Source: Rhynochetos jubatus (Eukaryota; Chordata; Aves; Eurypygiformes; Rhynochetidae). Taken from it: a stretch of 64,000 nt of DNA. Below are positions 53,501 through 64,000 of this stretch, in pieces. The stretch is taken from positions 6,819,001-6,883,000 of the forward strand of contig CM050656.1 in assembly GCA_027574665.1 (NCBI GenBank). The letters are read 5' to 3'. The position numbers and the translations under genes were made by a program. Below the pieces are notes generated by a model. The model was not told the DNA's origin and did not search any database. It saw nothing but the letters and a program-made list of their open reading frames with translations. The first letter of the stretch is position 1, and each line of letters starts with the position of its first letter.

Positions 53501-56500
53501 GGCCCAGAGCAAGTACTATCAATTCCTGTTGGATGAGCAGTCATAATTCATAAAATGAACAACGGTTAAACATTGTTCCTTAGCTTTTGTCATGGGCTTG
53601 GTATTCCGAGAAGTATGTTTTTTTTTCTTTGTCTCAGAGCTGTCTAACCCTTGTCACAACCCCCCCTTTACCCCTTTCCTCCGTATGCGTCCCCATGAAA
53701 TTCAGTTGGGAGAGAAGTACTCGGAGTGATGTGTTTCCAGGCTGGCCTGTGGTTTGCCGAGCCATAGCGGGTGGCCTGCGGCTCTAGTAACACATGAAAC
53801 TTGCACTGACTTCCTGTTTTTAACTGGAACATTGATAGTAACACATGCTTTTGTTGCTGGGAAACATTGATATTGCGTAATGATAACCATGAATGAGACA
53901 GGAGAAATTTATCATGAGAGACTTTGGGAACCGTGGAGTTGGAAAACATGCAATGTGGCTTTGGGTTCTCTTTTTTTGGGTACTTACAGTGTAGCTTGAG
54001 CTGGAAATCTGCTTTGAAATCTCTGCTACCTAATCACAACAGCGGCTCTGTGGCAAAGTTCCAAGTTGGTGTACACTTGGGGGTTGGACTGGATGACCTT
54101 TAATGGTCCTTTCCAACCCAAACTGTTCTGTGATGCTGTGCTCCGTAACTCGGATTTTCTGGGAGCGTGGGTTGGTTTTGTACCAGCGGTTTTGTTTTTT
54201 TCTGGGTCAGATACTGCCTGTCTACATCACACCAGTTCTTAGGTTGGATCAAGCATTGTCTGGATCCAGCATTCCTTCCTTTTTGCAGCTGGCGTACTGG
54301 CCAGGGATGCTTTGGCTAATTAGACAAATTGTGACTGTCTATTCTGCATCCGATGGGAGACAAGTACCGCTGAGAGATCCTGTAGTGCAGAGCATTGGTG
54401 CTTGGGGTCCTCGGTCTGAGGGGCTGTGGAATGATGCTGGACAGAGGGCATGTGTGTGTATATATCTGCTTATATGCACACATACACAAACACTTTTGTG
54501 TATGTACACACAGAGAATTCCGTGTATTGCTGCTTGATAGTAACCCAGCCAACCCACTGTGATGGGTTTTATTTAGCCTGCAGAGATCTGTCCTTTCTAA
54601 CACAAGCCCGCTACGTCTGCGGGCCCCTTTAATAGAAAGCATTGATGAAATCAAATAAAATGGAGCTTATGTAGACGCAGAGACCAAGATCTTAGTTCTC
54701 CTCATGTAATACATGTTTCCAAGAGCCTGAGAAGCGTTAACAAGCTATTGAAGTTTGGGTTTGCCTATTCCGAGTATGTGACGTTTTCTGCGAGTGAGTG
54801 CTGGTAGGTTCAATGTTTCACAGAGAGACATAAAAGCCCAAATCAGTGTCCTTGACCTCATGGGGAGAAGGGCTTCTGCTACTACTTTGAATTGCTTCTT
54901 TCTTAGAGCTGTTGAATAGCAGAAGAGTGTTTTTATTTTCCCCGCATTAAAACTGCTCACTTTCTTAACTACTTCTTCTTCGGTTGAAGAACACAGAACT
55001 ATTGAGGAAATACAGGATTTTTTGCAATTCTGAAAATTCAGATTTGGGAAATGAGTGTATTCATTGCAAATAATTGTTCTTTCAGGTATATCAAACTGCC
55101 AAACGGCTTATGTGCACTTTTGATTTCGGATTTGAATTACTTGGACGGTGCCCCAGCCACTTCATCTTCCGAGGAGGAGGAGGAAGACAATGACGATGAT
55201 GAATCTGAAGAGGAAAGTGATGAAGATGATGACTCTGGAGCTGAGATTGAAGATGGCAGGGAAGGTTTTGATGATGAGGACTGTGATGAGGGGGAGGAGG
55301 GTGAGGACAATGATGGAGATAACGAGGATTTCAATGATCCTGATGACAGTGAATTAGAAGAGCTAGCTGAAAAGGAAGAGACAAGAAAGAGAGGCTGTAC
55401 AGAAAAGCAGGTATGTACTTAAAGCTGTAGGGTGAAAAAATATGTAGGGAGCTTTCTTGTGCTCTGAAGCCTTGTGATTAGGCATTTGGACTAGACCTGC
55501 TTTTTATTGTGCCTGTCCTGATTGATTTATCTGACATGTCTCTCATTTTCCTGAAGTGTTTCTTGAAGCAGCTTTACTGAGTGTTGTATTTTCTCTAGTC
55601 TGCAGCAGCCCTCTGCGTTGCTGTTGGCAGCTTTTCTGATCCCGAAGATCTGCCTGGATTAGCACACTTCCTGGAACACAGTATGTATCTGCTCCCGTTT
55701 CATCTTCTCCAGCTTCAGTGCGGAAGGAATGCTATCTAGCCTTGAATTTCTCTAGCATTTCAGTATCATTTCCTATTTCAGCCATCACTGACTTAATTTT
55801 CATTAGTCACATAAATTTGTGATTTTATAAAAATACTGACTTAGTAAGGAATTTTTAATAAGGGAGAAGGTGTCTCATACCCATTGACAGCTATGCATTA
55901 GCATGTATTAGCATTCTTTGTTATCCATTAAATATGGGGGGAAGCATGTTTCCTCTGGCTTTATAAACTGGGCTGGAGCTACAGCTTTATCGCTCTGGTA
56001 AAGGATGATGAATTGGTAACACAGGCACAGAAAGCGCAGGAAGTTTCTGACCGGCTCGATCTTAAAATGCTACTCTTGACTGACTGAGGCCAATTGTGCC
56101 CCGAATGGCACCGTTATTTCCAGTCGATCTGGGAAGGCAGATGGCACTAGTCAGTGGGCAGATTACACGGTCTCTTGGCAGCTAGCGGGCAGCTGCTGCA
56201 TGGGAACTGTGCGTCAGTTGTAGGTGGCGCTGTGCTGAAGGGGGGTTACTGTAGCTGCAATTAGGAATAACAAATCAATGTTTTCTTGGTCATTTCGCTG
56301 ATGTGTTTTTTGTTGTTGTTCCAGTGGTTTTTATGGGCAGTTTGAAGTACCCAGATGAGAATGGGTTTGATGCGTTTCTGAAGAAACACGGGGGCAGTGA
56401 CAATGCTTCGACTGACTGTGAGCGGACCGTCTTCCAGTTTGACGTGCAGAGGAAGTACTTCAAAGAAGCGCTTGATAGGTAACCTAAACGATGCTTAGGT

Positions 56501-59500
56501 GTTAACAGACGTTACGTGTGTGCCGCAGGAGGTGGGGTGTAGCTGTTCAGTTCTTCATTTTGGGGGGGATTAAGTCTGTTGCTGAACTTCTATAGGGTGT
56601 TGAATATAAGGAAATAGGGTTTACTTTTGGATATCTTACTGGGTTTTTTGAGATAGTGCCTATGTAGCTGCTGTGTAATTGCGTGTAAGTCTTCATGCAC
56701 ATAGCTTTTTGATTGTTTCACCACCCTTAAACTAGGAGCATTCGTGACATGAGAAATTTTAGGCAGTGTGACAGCTGCTCAGAGGGAAAGTGCTCGCAGA
56801 ATCCCAGTGAAATACCTGTCCTGATAGAGTTTAGTGGGTTTTAAAGTTTTGTTGTTGTTCCAAATGTAATTCTTCAAGGTGGGTGGAAGGGCAGCCTTGA
56901 ACAGCATGGCACAATGTGTGCCTCAGGAGGATCCATTTAACCCAAGCCAGGTTATTCAGTCAAGTATCTCTTGCCAGGAGGTATTTAACTTGCTCTTTTG
57001 TGCTGTGGGATATGTTAGTACAACAGAGCTTCACCTGTTGGCATGGTTTCCTTCAGTGAGAGGAAATTACTCATTTATAGGACCACGTCTGCTGCATATT
57101 CTTGATGCTGTAACATGTCTCAGGAAGAAAGCGGACTCCACTGTGAACTTACTTTGATCAAAATACGTTCCTGTGATGAGGCCAGGAACAAGTGTTTGCA
57201 CAGTTTACCAAGTATTGCCTAAATTTTACTTTACTGGGCCAAATTCAGCTTTCATTTGCAGATTAGTCCAACTTCTAGATGTTTGGAAGTGCAAAAGAAT
57301 CAAAAAATATAAATACAGTCTGTCACAACAGCTCACTTTGCGGAAGAGAAACACAGACGTTTTGAGTTCTGTAGAACAGCATCTCATACGAACGAGATCA
57401 GAAATCAGCAGCAGCCTCTGTTTATCCTTATTTAAGCGCTTGTGGGTATAAAGAAATCGAAAGACTTCACCTTTCAGTAGTCTTTAGCTGAATGGCTCCT
57501 GTAGCCGTAGAGCTCTGTCAACAGCGTATCGCTGTTAACCTTTTGCTCCGGCAAGTTCAGTGCATCATTAAAAAACCTCAACAGATAAACCAGAAATAGT
57601 AGATTCTGTGGCAGCCTCCTGCAGAGTCTCTGTTCACTGCAGGTTTGTCCCTTTCCATTGCTCTGCTCTCAATGGGTATGGGAGAAGAGATGTGTCTGCA
57701 TAACAACACTGCCTGTTACAGTAGATAATAAAATTGTAATGGATATAAAAACTTATGTTTCAGGACATAAATCAACAGTTTGTTGCCTGGAGTTAGGAAG
57801 AAACTTTCCCTGTGGTCATGTTGTTCCTAATGAACAACCGAGGATTTCCTCTGAGGCATCTGATACTGGTTAGAGCCAGGAACCAGACTAGATGGATCAC
57901 TTGTCTGATCTGGTATGACCATTCTTAGGATGTAAAGGCAGATACTTCTGCATCCGTTAGTGTCTTACCCTCCTGTATCCAACCAATTCATTCCTACTCC
58001 GTGGAGCATGGGAGCCCTGCCCTTTGGTTTTTGATGCTATCACAAAACTGGTGTTTATCTCTCCTTACGACAGCACAGTCAAGAGTGACCTAATTTGTAG
58101 TAAGGCAAGCAGTGTTATAAACTAAAAAATGTGGATGTTGGTTTTAATTGTTGGGGGCTTTTTTCCCCAGCTTAATAGACAGTGAAGAAAAACATGAACT
58201 TTTCTGTTTCGTAGGTGGGCACAATTCTTCATTCACCCACTGATGATTAGGGATGCAATAGACCGAGAAGTCGAGGCTGTAGACAGTGGTAAGATTATCT
58301 TTGCCTGTTTGTATAGCCCATCTTAAAGAAATAAAGAGTGAACAACATGGGTGTAGCTCCAGCATAGCCCCAGTGCTCTCTCCAGTCCCCCATGGAGTCC
58401 ACACAATGAGTCAAGGTCGTTGTGCTTGTCTCCATATTCTAACGCTTTAATAACTAGAAATTTATGTCACAGAAGGAAATTGAACCTGGCATAGAAGTGA
58501 GTGTTCGCTTGATTTTCTAGTATGTTATGATTCCTTCTAGGCTGCCTATAAAACTTTGCTATTTTAGGAAAAAAAGCGTTATTGGCAGATATACAAGCCG
58601 GTTCAAATCTGTATTCAGAGTCTTCTTCATCCAGCCTCTGACAAGGAAAACTGAGCAATTTGACCTTTGAATTTAAATGAGAGTACAAATAAGGACATGT
58701 CTTTGAGTTAAGGTGTGGTTTCTTCAACAGCTTAAGCCAGCTTCCACCTTCACTTGCACTGCCTTCATCGTGCAGCTCCACTCCTTCCCTCGCACTGACG
58801 CTGTAGTAATGAGCTGCCCGGTAAACTGTGTCAGCTGGATGAGCTGGCTGCAGACTAACCCAGCCAAATAATTACTTGACAGCTCTCCTGTGCGTGCTTC
58901 TTATTACCAGCAGAAACAGGAAAATGCAGTTTGAGAGGGTGAATGCTTGATTTTTGCATAATCCCATATTTAGATTAGTGTAAACTGGTTATCAAACTGC
59001 GTTTCCGGAAACTCACTTGCCCGGCTTTCAATTTTGTTCCTCATTATTAGGCTAGGAGCTGTTTGATGTGATATATGGGAGGAGCAGGTTTGTAATTGTG
59101 CTCTGGCCCTTTCTGCAGGGCCTGACTCTGTAGAACATCGATGGCCTTGTGTTCCCATTAGATTTATCGGATTGAGAGCAGTCAGATGGGGCAGGCTGGG
59201 GCTTTACCTGCTTCCCCTCCTTACCCCTTTCTGTACGCAGCAGTGAGCTGCTGTTTTCCTCTGCTCTTGACTTATTCGTTACTGCTAGCAAGTTCTGTTT
59301 CTTACCCCATTTCACTACTTCACCATACATTAAAATAAAACATTTTCAGTCCACATCTGTGTGGTATGTCTCCTTTTCAGTTTGGTTGGGGTTTGTGCTT
59401 TGTTTTGGGGGAGCATGACCTCAGATTTTGATGCATGCCACTGCAAATTCTTCAAATTATCAGAGTATCAGCTAGCAAGACCCTCTGATGCAAACAGGAA

Positions 59501-62500
59501 GGAGATGCTGTTTGGGAGTCTTGCCAGGCCTGGACATCCTATGAAGAAATTCTTTTGGGGTAAGTTCTGAATTTGTGTTATAAAGCAGTGGTAATACTTT
59601 TAACCACTTAAAATATGCACTAATATGAGGTGTCTTAGCCCAGCAAACACTAGCCTTGCTCAGAAGTATTAGAGCAATTATTCATTTTACTGTAAAACGT
59701 TTGGGATTAAAAGCAGCTGTCTGCCCCTTAAGGTACTTGTCATTCTGGCACTGCTTTCTGCTGATGTTAAAGCTAGGATGCCCTGGGCATATGATCATGA
59801 CGCTTCATGTTAATGTGAAGGTGGTGCGCTCTGAGTCATCTCAGTCTTGCTTAAGCTTGGGTTTTGCTATTAAAATGTCCTGGCAAAACAGATTTGTGTC
59901 GAAGGAGGCTTTTCTAAGTAAATAATTCACTGTGGAACTTGCAGAAGTAGACCTCCACAGCCACCTGAGTGGAGCAGGAGGGGAAATTTGTTCTTTCTCT
60001 CCTGGACAGTACATAGTCCTAGCTCCCTCCCCTTTGTGGTGCTGGTGAGCATGTGAATTGGGGTGTGATGGGTAACAGAGTTGGCCAGCTTTGAATTGCA
60101 GGTAATTTTTATAACGTTCGGGGGGGACATATACTGAACATCTTATTTGTCCCCCGTTGTTCTGCAAGTTCTGTTGCTGAGGGAATAGCTGGGAACAGGG
60201 AGTGAGCTGAGCAGTACACGGTACGGGTGATCTGATAACATAAGAGGACTCAGTCCTCCTGTGTCGTAGAAATACCAACTGACCTTACAATAGGCACTAG
60301 AAATTGGAAGATACAAAAGTACAGCTAACGTTCCTGTAACTCCAAATTTCTATTGGGTATTTTTATTGTGCTTGCCATGACTAGACCCAGTGCCATGGGA
60401 GGAAAAAAATTCTTGGTATATCTGATTTTGGTGTAACCCGTGTCTAGATAACTAACTACCTTTTCACGTTTCCAGGTAATGCGGATACACTCAAGCATGA
60501 GCCTAAACTGAATAATATTGATACCTACACCCGGCTGAGGGACTTCTGGCAGCGCCATTACTCTGCTCACTACATGACTTTAGTTGTCCAATCTAAAGGT
60601 AACATCAGCTGTTCCTGAAAAACAGGCTCATTGCTGCTGGTGGTGTAGTGCTTTTGGCACCAGTTCAGCTGCGGCCCAGGCGGTTTTAGTGGGTTGTCCA
60701 GTCTCGCAGGAGGTATTTATATGTAGATTTTAGCCTGGTTTCCAAATGAAACTTGAACAGTTGTGCTGTGTTATTGTCACTCTGCCACTTCTCGGGAAAC
60801 TTCTAACTGAATCTGTTGAATAGGTTCCAGATTAACAAAGAATGTACAATGTCAAAGATAAATGTAAAAAATGTAGTGTCAGAGCACTAAAATGGCTCAG
60901 TGCTGCTGGTTTCTCTGCCATCAACAGCGGACCTCCACAGAAAATAATGGGGAGGCTGAGGCTGGGCCTCCCAGTTGTCTTGTTCTGTTTGGGGCTCTTT
61001 CAAAAGAGAAAAGAGGTCGTCAGATAAAACACATTTCTCTAAGAAGAAGAGAGTCTTAAGTTTTTTTCCCCTTAGAGTGACAAATTCTATGCAAATAGAG
61101 TTTTCATTTCAGTAAGGCACTTCAGCCCTCTGGGTCCTTTCTGTCAGAATGAAAGAAACTTAGAGGTTAAGCACGTAGTAGAGAGCTGTGCAGGAAGTAA
61201 GTAGTTGTGTGCATTCAGGTGAGGTTTGTGCTTAGGGGTTTTGTTGGATGCTAAAGCTGATGGCAATTCCCAGCTGTGAAACGGAGATGGTAATAATAGA
61301 AGTGGTAGTTTTTCTTCTCGCATGCTTCTTTCCATCTAGACTAAAAGTCTTAGAGCATTGAATGTCTCCTGAATCATTGTTTACGTAGCAATGGATTGTA
61401 ATGTTTCTTTTGGTGATGGGGAAGAAAAGCATGGGGACTGATAGCCAGCCTGGTCAACTTTGTATTTCTATCCCTCTTAGAAGAAGCTGAGAGCCCCATG
61501 CACTGCCCCCCTTTGTTGTTTAGCATACACCGCATCACTTGTGGAATACGGAATGCTTAAACAAGTGATGTCTGAGTGGTCGTTTAAAAAAAATGAAAGT
61601 ACACTTGTGGTTCTTGACACACTGTTTTTTAGGAAAGAGGATGGGGAGAAGGAATTGTTAGCACTGTAGGACTGTGTTTAGGTGCTAAAACCGCTGCATG
61701 TGTTCTGGACATCGAGGGATGGTCATAGATCTAGGAAGTACTGGTGATTTTGGAGATCCCTAAGTTGGTAATTCCTCTTTACAGTCACACCCGAGACTAC
61801 TGAACGCTAAATCCCGGTTGTCTGCTGAGATTTCAGCGGTATGTGCAAACCAGAGCTATGCCCAAAGATGCAGTTCAGGGAATATTAAAAATGGGCTCAA
61901 ACCAACAGCTTTGAAGCTTATAATTTAGAACTTTACAGTTTTTAAAATACATTGACTTGCAGCCTCTTTAAAACAACCGGTGAGAGAAGATAAAGAATTT
62001 GGCTTGGATCTTCAGGAAATTACATTTCTGGCTTTCTTTTTTTCTCTCCTTCTTAGAAACACTGGATACACTGGAAAAGTGGGTGACAGAAATCTTCTCT
62101 GAGATCCCAAATAAGTAAGATTCTTTTGATCCATTACAAAATTATCTGTTCTTAAAATGATGATTTTTAAAAAGCATCCCTTACTGGAAAAGCTACAGAA
62201 ATTAACATTTGTTAATTAACATCCTTATCCAGAAAAAAATGGGCAACTTTGGAAATTAAAGACTGGCATTAATTGTTTCAGGAGGACTTTGTTCATGCTT
62301 CACAAGTAATTAGCCTGCAAGGTGTGTGGTGCTAATCTGCAGCAGCGTTTGCTTGATACGTACTGATAGCTTGGGTTTATGATAAATCATTCGAGCCGAG
62401 GTTATCGTTTTAAGTTTCTTAGCTTTGCTTTATGTCAAAAATAATCAGCAGCAAAATAAATTAAGACCATATCTTGAATTAAGCGTCATCCTTAGGGTGG

Positions 62501-63887
62501 CAACTGGTCAGAACTTGTTCTTTTTTTTTAATAATGGGCTCCAATTTGCTCTCTCACAAGGGGGTTCCGCAAAAGCTTTGTGGACTTGAAAAGCATTTTA
62601 TTTCCTCTTTCATTTTGTGCTTTTGCAAGATGCTTATTTCTGTGCTGTGTGGAAAGTCTGGTGCGGACAGAGACACATTTGTGTCTCCTGAGCCCCTTCC
62701 CGTTCCTCCTTCCCCGCAAGACAATCCACCCTCGTTCTGTGAATCCGGGCCAACTCCGGAAGTTGTTTACTGCGCTCGGCTTTCCTTTCCCGTTACGAAA
62801 GCAAGCCTTTTGCTGTTCCTGCCGTGGACAGAAGGAGAGGGAGGGGTTGATGTGGTATCTAAATCTTGGGTAATTGCTCTGCTGTGTGGGCAGTGAAGTG
62901 AATCCCAGGTTCCCTTCCACCTGGGACTGGGCGGATCCTGGGCTGCACCCTCGGTGAAGGGCCCTTTCCTGGTTGCCTGGTGTGCCGCCTCCGTCACGTC
63001 AGAGGACGGATGCTAATGTCTTGTGATTATCTCAGTGTAGCCTTGGATCCTCGCCAGTAATGTCACACTTTCATTTTGCTTTTAAGTGGTTTACCCAAAC
63101 CCAGCTTTGGCCATCTGACTCAGCCTTTCGACACGCCAGAATTTCACAAGCTTTACAGAGGTGAGTAAATAGGTTTGATTAAATGTTTTGAATACATAGC
63201 TTCATAGTTCCTCTGTGTGATCCGCATATTTGTAGGATAAATCCGTGTGCTTCTGAATAAATTTTTACCAGTCTTTCTGCATTATGTAAAATGTCTTATC
63301 TCTATCTAATCATGTGTATTTACCTTCCATAAATCTGTGTTCAGTTGTTCCAGTCAGGAAAGTTCATTCACTGAGTATCACCTGGGCGCTCCCACCACAG
63401 GAACAGTATTACAGGTACGGTGGTGCTGCATTTTGTCATGAGTATGTCCTCAGTAGTTAACTGTCTTCCACAACACACCCAAGAATCTCATGGATTTGTG
63501 TTACAGATTACTTTGGTTCGGCTGGGGGAACATCTTTTAAGTGAATTAAACTGAAGCAGTTACGGTTCCTTTGCTAAATTGAGTGGAATTGGTAGACAGC
63601 TGATTTAATCTCATGCCTCACTGACTCTGATCAGTCATTCTGTTCTGAATTCCCACATCTTTAGCTCATTATCCTAATGCTGCCTGAAAATGCAAAACTT
63701 GCCATGAAGAAACAGACAGTATAAATTTGAGTAATTTCTCTAGGGACTGAGTTCTTTCTGTGAAATTTATTATCTCCTGGCATTTACTGTCCTTCAAATT
63801 TTCTTTTAGGGTGAAGCCTCTTCATTATATTTCCTGGTTGGTGGGACACGAAGGCAAAGGCAGCGTTCTTTCGTTCCTTAGGAAGAA
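50191..63887 (+). CDS. NRDC: NRDC, nardilysin, N-terminal part (11 exons, runs off window)
   Basis: Zinc metalloendopeptidase of family M16 (insulysin type). Known roles are cleavage on the N-terminal side of Arg in dibasic sites and enhancement of ectodomain shedding. Exons of 335, 325, 82, 154, 74, 96, 123, 58, 74, 70 and 78 nt join in frame by GT-AG introns to 489 complete codons, roughly the first two fifths of the 1,150-residue mammalian protein. In long-form numbering, seen features are an Arg/Ala-rich N-terminus (1-46), MPGRNK (47-52), KSPSDPKQY (103-111), and an acidic domain (141-210) peculiar to nardilysin. The inverted zinc motif is H243-F-L-E246-H247, and Glu324 of VDSE is spaced like the third zinc ligand of insulin-degrading enzyme. 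ARPSDANRKEM and ITWALPP are near-identical to mammalian nardilysin. Two starts are possible: ATG 50191 (poor Kozak, C at -3) and ATG 50329 (GCCGCC before ATG). Confidence 0.96.
54075..54140 (+). mobile_element. CR1 retrotransposon 3' end (truncated)
   Basis: The text GTTGGACTGGATGACC, GGTCCTTTCCAACCCAAAC and two degenerate terminal octamers (GTTCTGTG, ATGCTGTG) are the typical avian CR1 3' end. Only the last 70 bases or so are recognisable, the usual 5'-truncated state. It is in sense orientation within NRDC intron 1 and has no coding capacity. Confidence 0.9.
54453..54482 (+). repeat. TG/CA-rich imperfect hairpin
   Basis: Arms TGTGTGTATATA and TATATGCACACA pair over 12 bp with one G-T wobble around a 6-nt loop. 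It is probably derived from an interrupted TG/CA microsatellite, since similar dinucleotides continue on the right. Confidence 0.7.
55086..55410 (+). CDS. NRDC: NRDC exon 2, acidic domain
   Basis: The acceptor TTTCAG is followed by G completing Arg112, then YIKLPNGL, close to mammalian YIKLQNGL. Residues 141-210 are mostly Glu and Asp, with SGAEIED and EGFDDED conserved with mammals and ELEEL near the end. Ser138-140, 152, 156 and 162 sit in acidic contexts that fit casein kinase 2 sites (inference). It ends TEKQ, phase 0, donor GTATGT. The nardilysin acidic domain is known to influence activity and binding of basic partners. Confidence 0.95.
55599..55680 (+). CDS. NRDC: NRDC exon 3, zinc motif HFLEH
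   Basis: Follows TTCTCTAG and encodes SAAALCVAVGSFSDPEDL, then LAHFLEH: His243 and His247 are zinc ligands and Glu246 the catalytic base in the M16 family. It ends one base into the Met248 codon, before GTATGT. Confidence 0.95.
55681..56324 (+). other. NRDC: NRDC intron 3
   Basis: 644 bp with no recognised feature other than the splice sites. Confidence 0.85.
56325..56478 (+). CDS. NRDC: NRDC exon 4
   Basis: The acceptor is TTCCAG. It encodes residues 248-298, MVFMGSLKYPDENGFDAF through GGSDNASTDCERTVFQFDV, nearly identical to mammals. The Arg299 codon is split AG|G before donor GTAACC. Confidence 0.95.
56479..58214 (+). other. NRDC: NRDC intron 4
   Basis: 1.7 kb containing an old CR1-like tail (about 57735-57935). 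Two 92-codon open frames (56879-57157, 57173-57451) show no recognisable family. Confidence 0.85.
57735..57935 (+). mobile_element. Old CR1-like retrotransposon tail
   Basis: Blocks such as AGGAAGAAACTTTCCCTGTGG, CTCTGAGGCATCTGATACTGG and GACTAGATGGATCAC resemble the 3' part of an old CR1 subfamily that is common in turtles and crocodilians and is seen as relics in birds. The closing CTGGTATGACCATTCTTA fits the same tail. This rests on remembered consensus, not alignment. Sense orientation, heavily mutated, non-coding. Confidence 0.75.
58215..58288 (+). CDS. NRDC: NRDC exon 5
   Basis: Follows TTTCGTAG. It encodes residues 299-323, RWAQFFIHPLMIRDAID through REVEAVDS. The Glu324 codon is split G|AG with the next exon; donor GTAAGA. 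Confidence 0.95.
58289..59463 (+). other. NRDC: NRDC intron 5
   Basis: 1.2 kb. A GGTTCAAATC stretch near 58596 looks like a tRNA B-box but has no matching A-box or cloverleaf. Nothing else was recognised. Confidence 0.8.
59464..59559 (+). CDS. NRDC: NRDC exon 6
   Basis: Follows TTATCAG. It completes Glu324 and encodes YQLARPSDANRKEMLFGSL through HPMKKFFWG. Human has Gly where this sequence has the first Lys of MKKFF. Phase 1, donor GTAAGT. Confidence 0.95.
59560..60475 (+). other. NRDC: NRDC intron 6
   Basis: 916 bp; no feature recognised beyond splice sites. Confidence 0.85.
60476..60598 (+). CDS. NRDC: NRDC exon 7
   Basis: Follows TTTCCAG. It encodes residues 356-396, GNADTLKHEP through YSAHYMTLVVQSK, part of the first M16 half-domain. 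Donor GTAACA, phase 1. Confidence 0.94.
60599..62056 (+). other. NRDC: NRDC intron 7
   Basis: 1.5 kb; no exon or transposon recognised with confidence. Confidence 0.8.
62057..62114 (+). CDS. NRDC: NRDC exon 8
   Basis: Follows TTCTTAG; 58 nt encoding ETLDTLEKWVTEIFSEIPN. The Asn416 codon is split AA|T. Donor GTAAGA. Confidence 0.93.
62115..63086 (+). other. NRDC: NRDC intron 8
   Basis: 972 bp with a GC-richer patch at about 62680-63000 that opens frames on both strands. None resembles a known protein or is joined to NRDC in frame. Confidence 0.8.
63087..63160 (+). CDS. NRDC: NRDC exon 9
   Basis: Follows TTTTAAG. It encodes residues 416-440, NGLPKPSFGHLTQPFDT through KLYR, close to mammalian NGLPRPNFGHLTDPFDT. 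Donor GTGAGT. Confidence 0.93.
63345..63414 (+). CDS. NRDC: NRDC exon 10
   Basis: Follows TGTTCAG. It encodes residues 441-463, VVPVRKVHSLSITWALPP then QEQYY. The Arg464 codon is split AG|G. Donor GTACGG. Confidence 0.93.
63415..63809 (+). other. NRDC: NRDC intron 10
   Basis: 395 bp with no recognised feature beyond splice sites. Confidence 0.85.
63810..63887 (+). CDS. NRDC: NRDC exon 11, last in window
   Basis: Follows TTCTTTTAG. It encodes residues 464-489, RVKPLHYISWLVGHEGKGS through SFLRK, a strongly conserved M16 segment. It ends with AA of a split codon before donor GTATGT. The rest of the gene is beyond the window. Confidence 0.94.
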
Positions 63888-64000
63888 GTATGTATTTTTA
63901 AGGAGAGTTATTAAACGCTTTGCTGTCATTAAAATAAAGGCAAACTCTATTTCGTGCATACGTATTTTCTATATACACAAAAGCAGGCCAAGTCTGCCTT

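Larger units (their letters stand above)
50526..55085 (+). other. NRDC: NRDC intron 1
   Basis: About 4.6 kb. The first 200 bases still belong to the CpG island. It contains the CR1 3' end at 54075-54140 and a TG/CA-rich hairpin at 54453-54482. No extra exon was recognised. Confidence 0.85.

Noticed and set aside
55137-55334. Serine-rich - strand frame
   Set aside because: Antisense reading of the Glu/Asp codons of NRDC exon 2.
58560-58620. GGTTCAAATC resembling a tRNA or SINE B-box
   Set aside because: No A-box at the right spacing and no cloverleaf.
61255-61310. Text resembling the distal part of a MIR SINE
   Set aside because: The match is short and from memory, without the tRNA-like head or core; too weak to annotate.
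62528-62920. Overlapping open frames on both strands in NRDC intron 8
   Set aside because: Composition effect of a GC-richer patch; NRDC exons 8 and 9 join in frame without it.
1-64000. Search by eye for CRISPR-like arrays, phage or bacterial genes, or an intact retroelement
   Set aside because: No regularly spaced repeats, no operon-like gene packing and no polymerase or integrase frame; the window is ordinary vertebrate gene territory.

Overview
This window is vertebrate nuclear DNA, most likely from a bird. It carries two protein genes split by introns, both on the + strand: all coding exons of RAB3B (2434-45521), and the 5' end of NRDC (nardilysin; from 50191 to the right edge). Bird origin is inferred from a CR1 3' end with its octamer tail at 54075-54140, an older sauropsid-type CR1 tail at about 57735-57935, few recognisable repeats, short NRDC introns, and gene order. 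RAB3B followed in tandem by NRDC is also the human arrangement on chromosome 1p32.

Layout. Bases 1-2433 have no recognisable coding exon and are read as the 3' part of the intron after a non-coding RAB3B first exon, which was not found. Four coding exons follow (2434-2661, 35406-35524, 41583-41707, 45334-45521). They join in frame with GT-AG splice sites into a 219-residue Rab GTPase ending in C-S-C. The first coding intron is 32.7 kb and makes up half of the window. A 3'UTR follows, with the first AATAAA at 47482. The intergenic stretch of about 2.7 kb holds a diverged direct repeat (48302 and 49187) and runs into a CpG island (about 49440-50720), the NRDC promoter. It has CCAAT, GC-box, ETS-like and NRF1-like motifs.

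NRDC has eleven exons in the window. They encode 489 complete codons from an upstream ATG (50191), or 443 from a downstream ATG in better Kozak context (50329). The encoded part covers the N-terminal region, the acidic domain typical of nardilysin, the HFLEH zinc motif, the third zinc ligand Glu and part of the M16 fold. The gene continues past 64000.

The two genes act in separate pathways: RAB3B in regulated exocytosis, NRDC in dibasic peptide processing and ectodomain-shedding control. Apart from synteny nothing links them functionally here. I found no evidence of a novel system such as a CRISPR array, operon or mobile gene cassette. The findings are local: a possible alternative NRDC N-terminus with an NRF1-like site on its ATG, a duplicated element upstream of the CpG island, old CR1 tails, a perfect inverted repeat, and G-quadruplex motifs in RAB3B introns. 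Most other open frames are short intronic frames with no family features.
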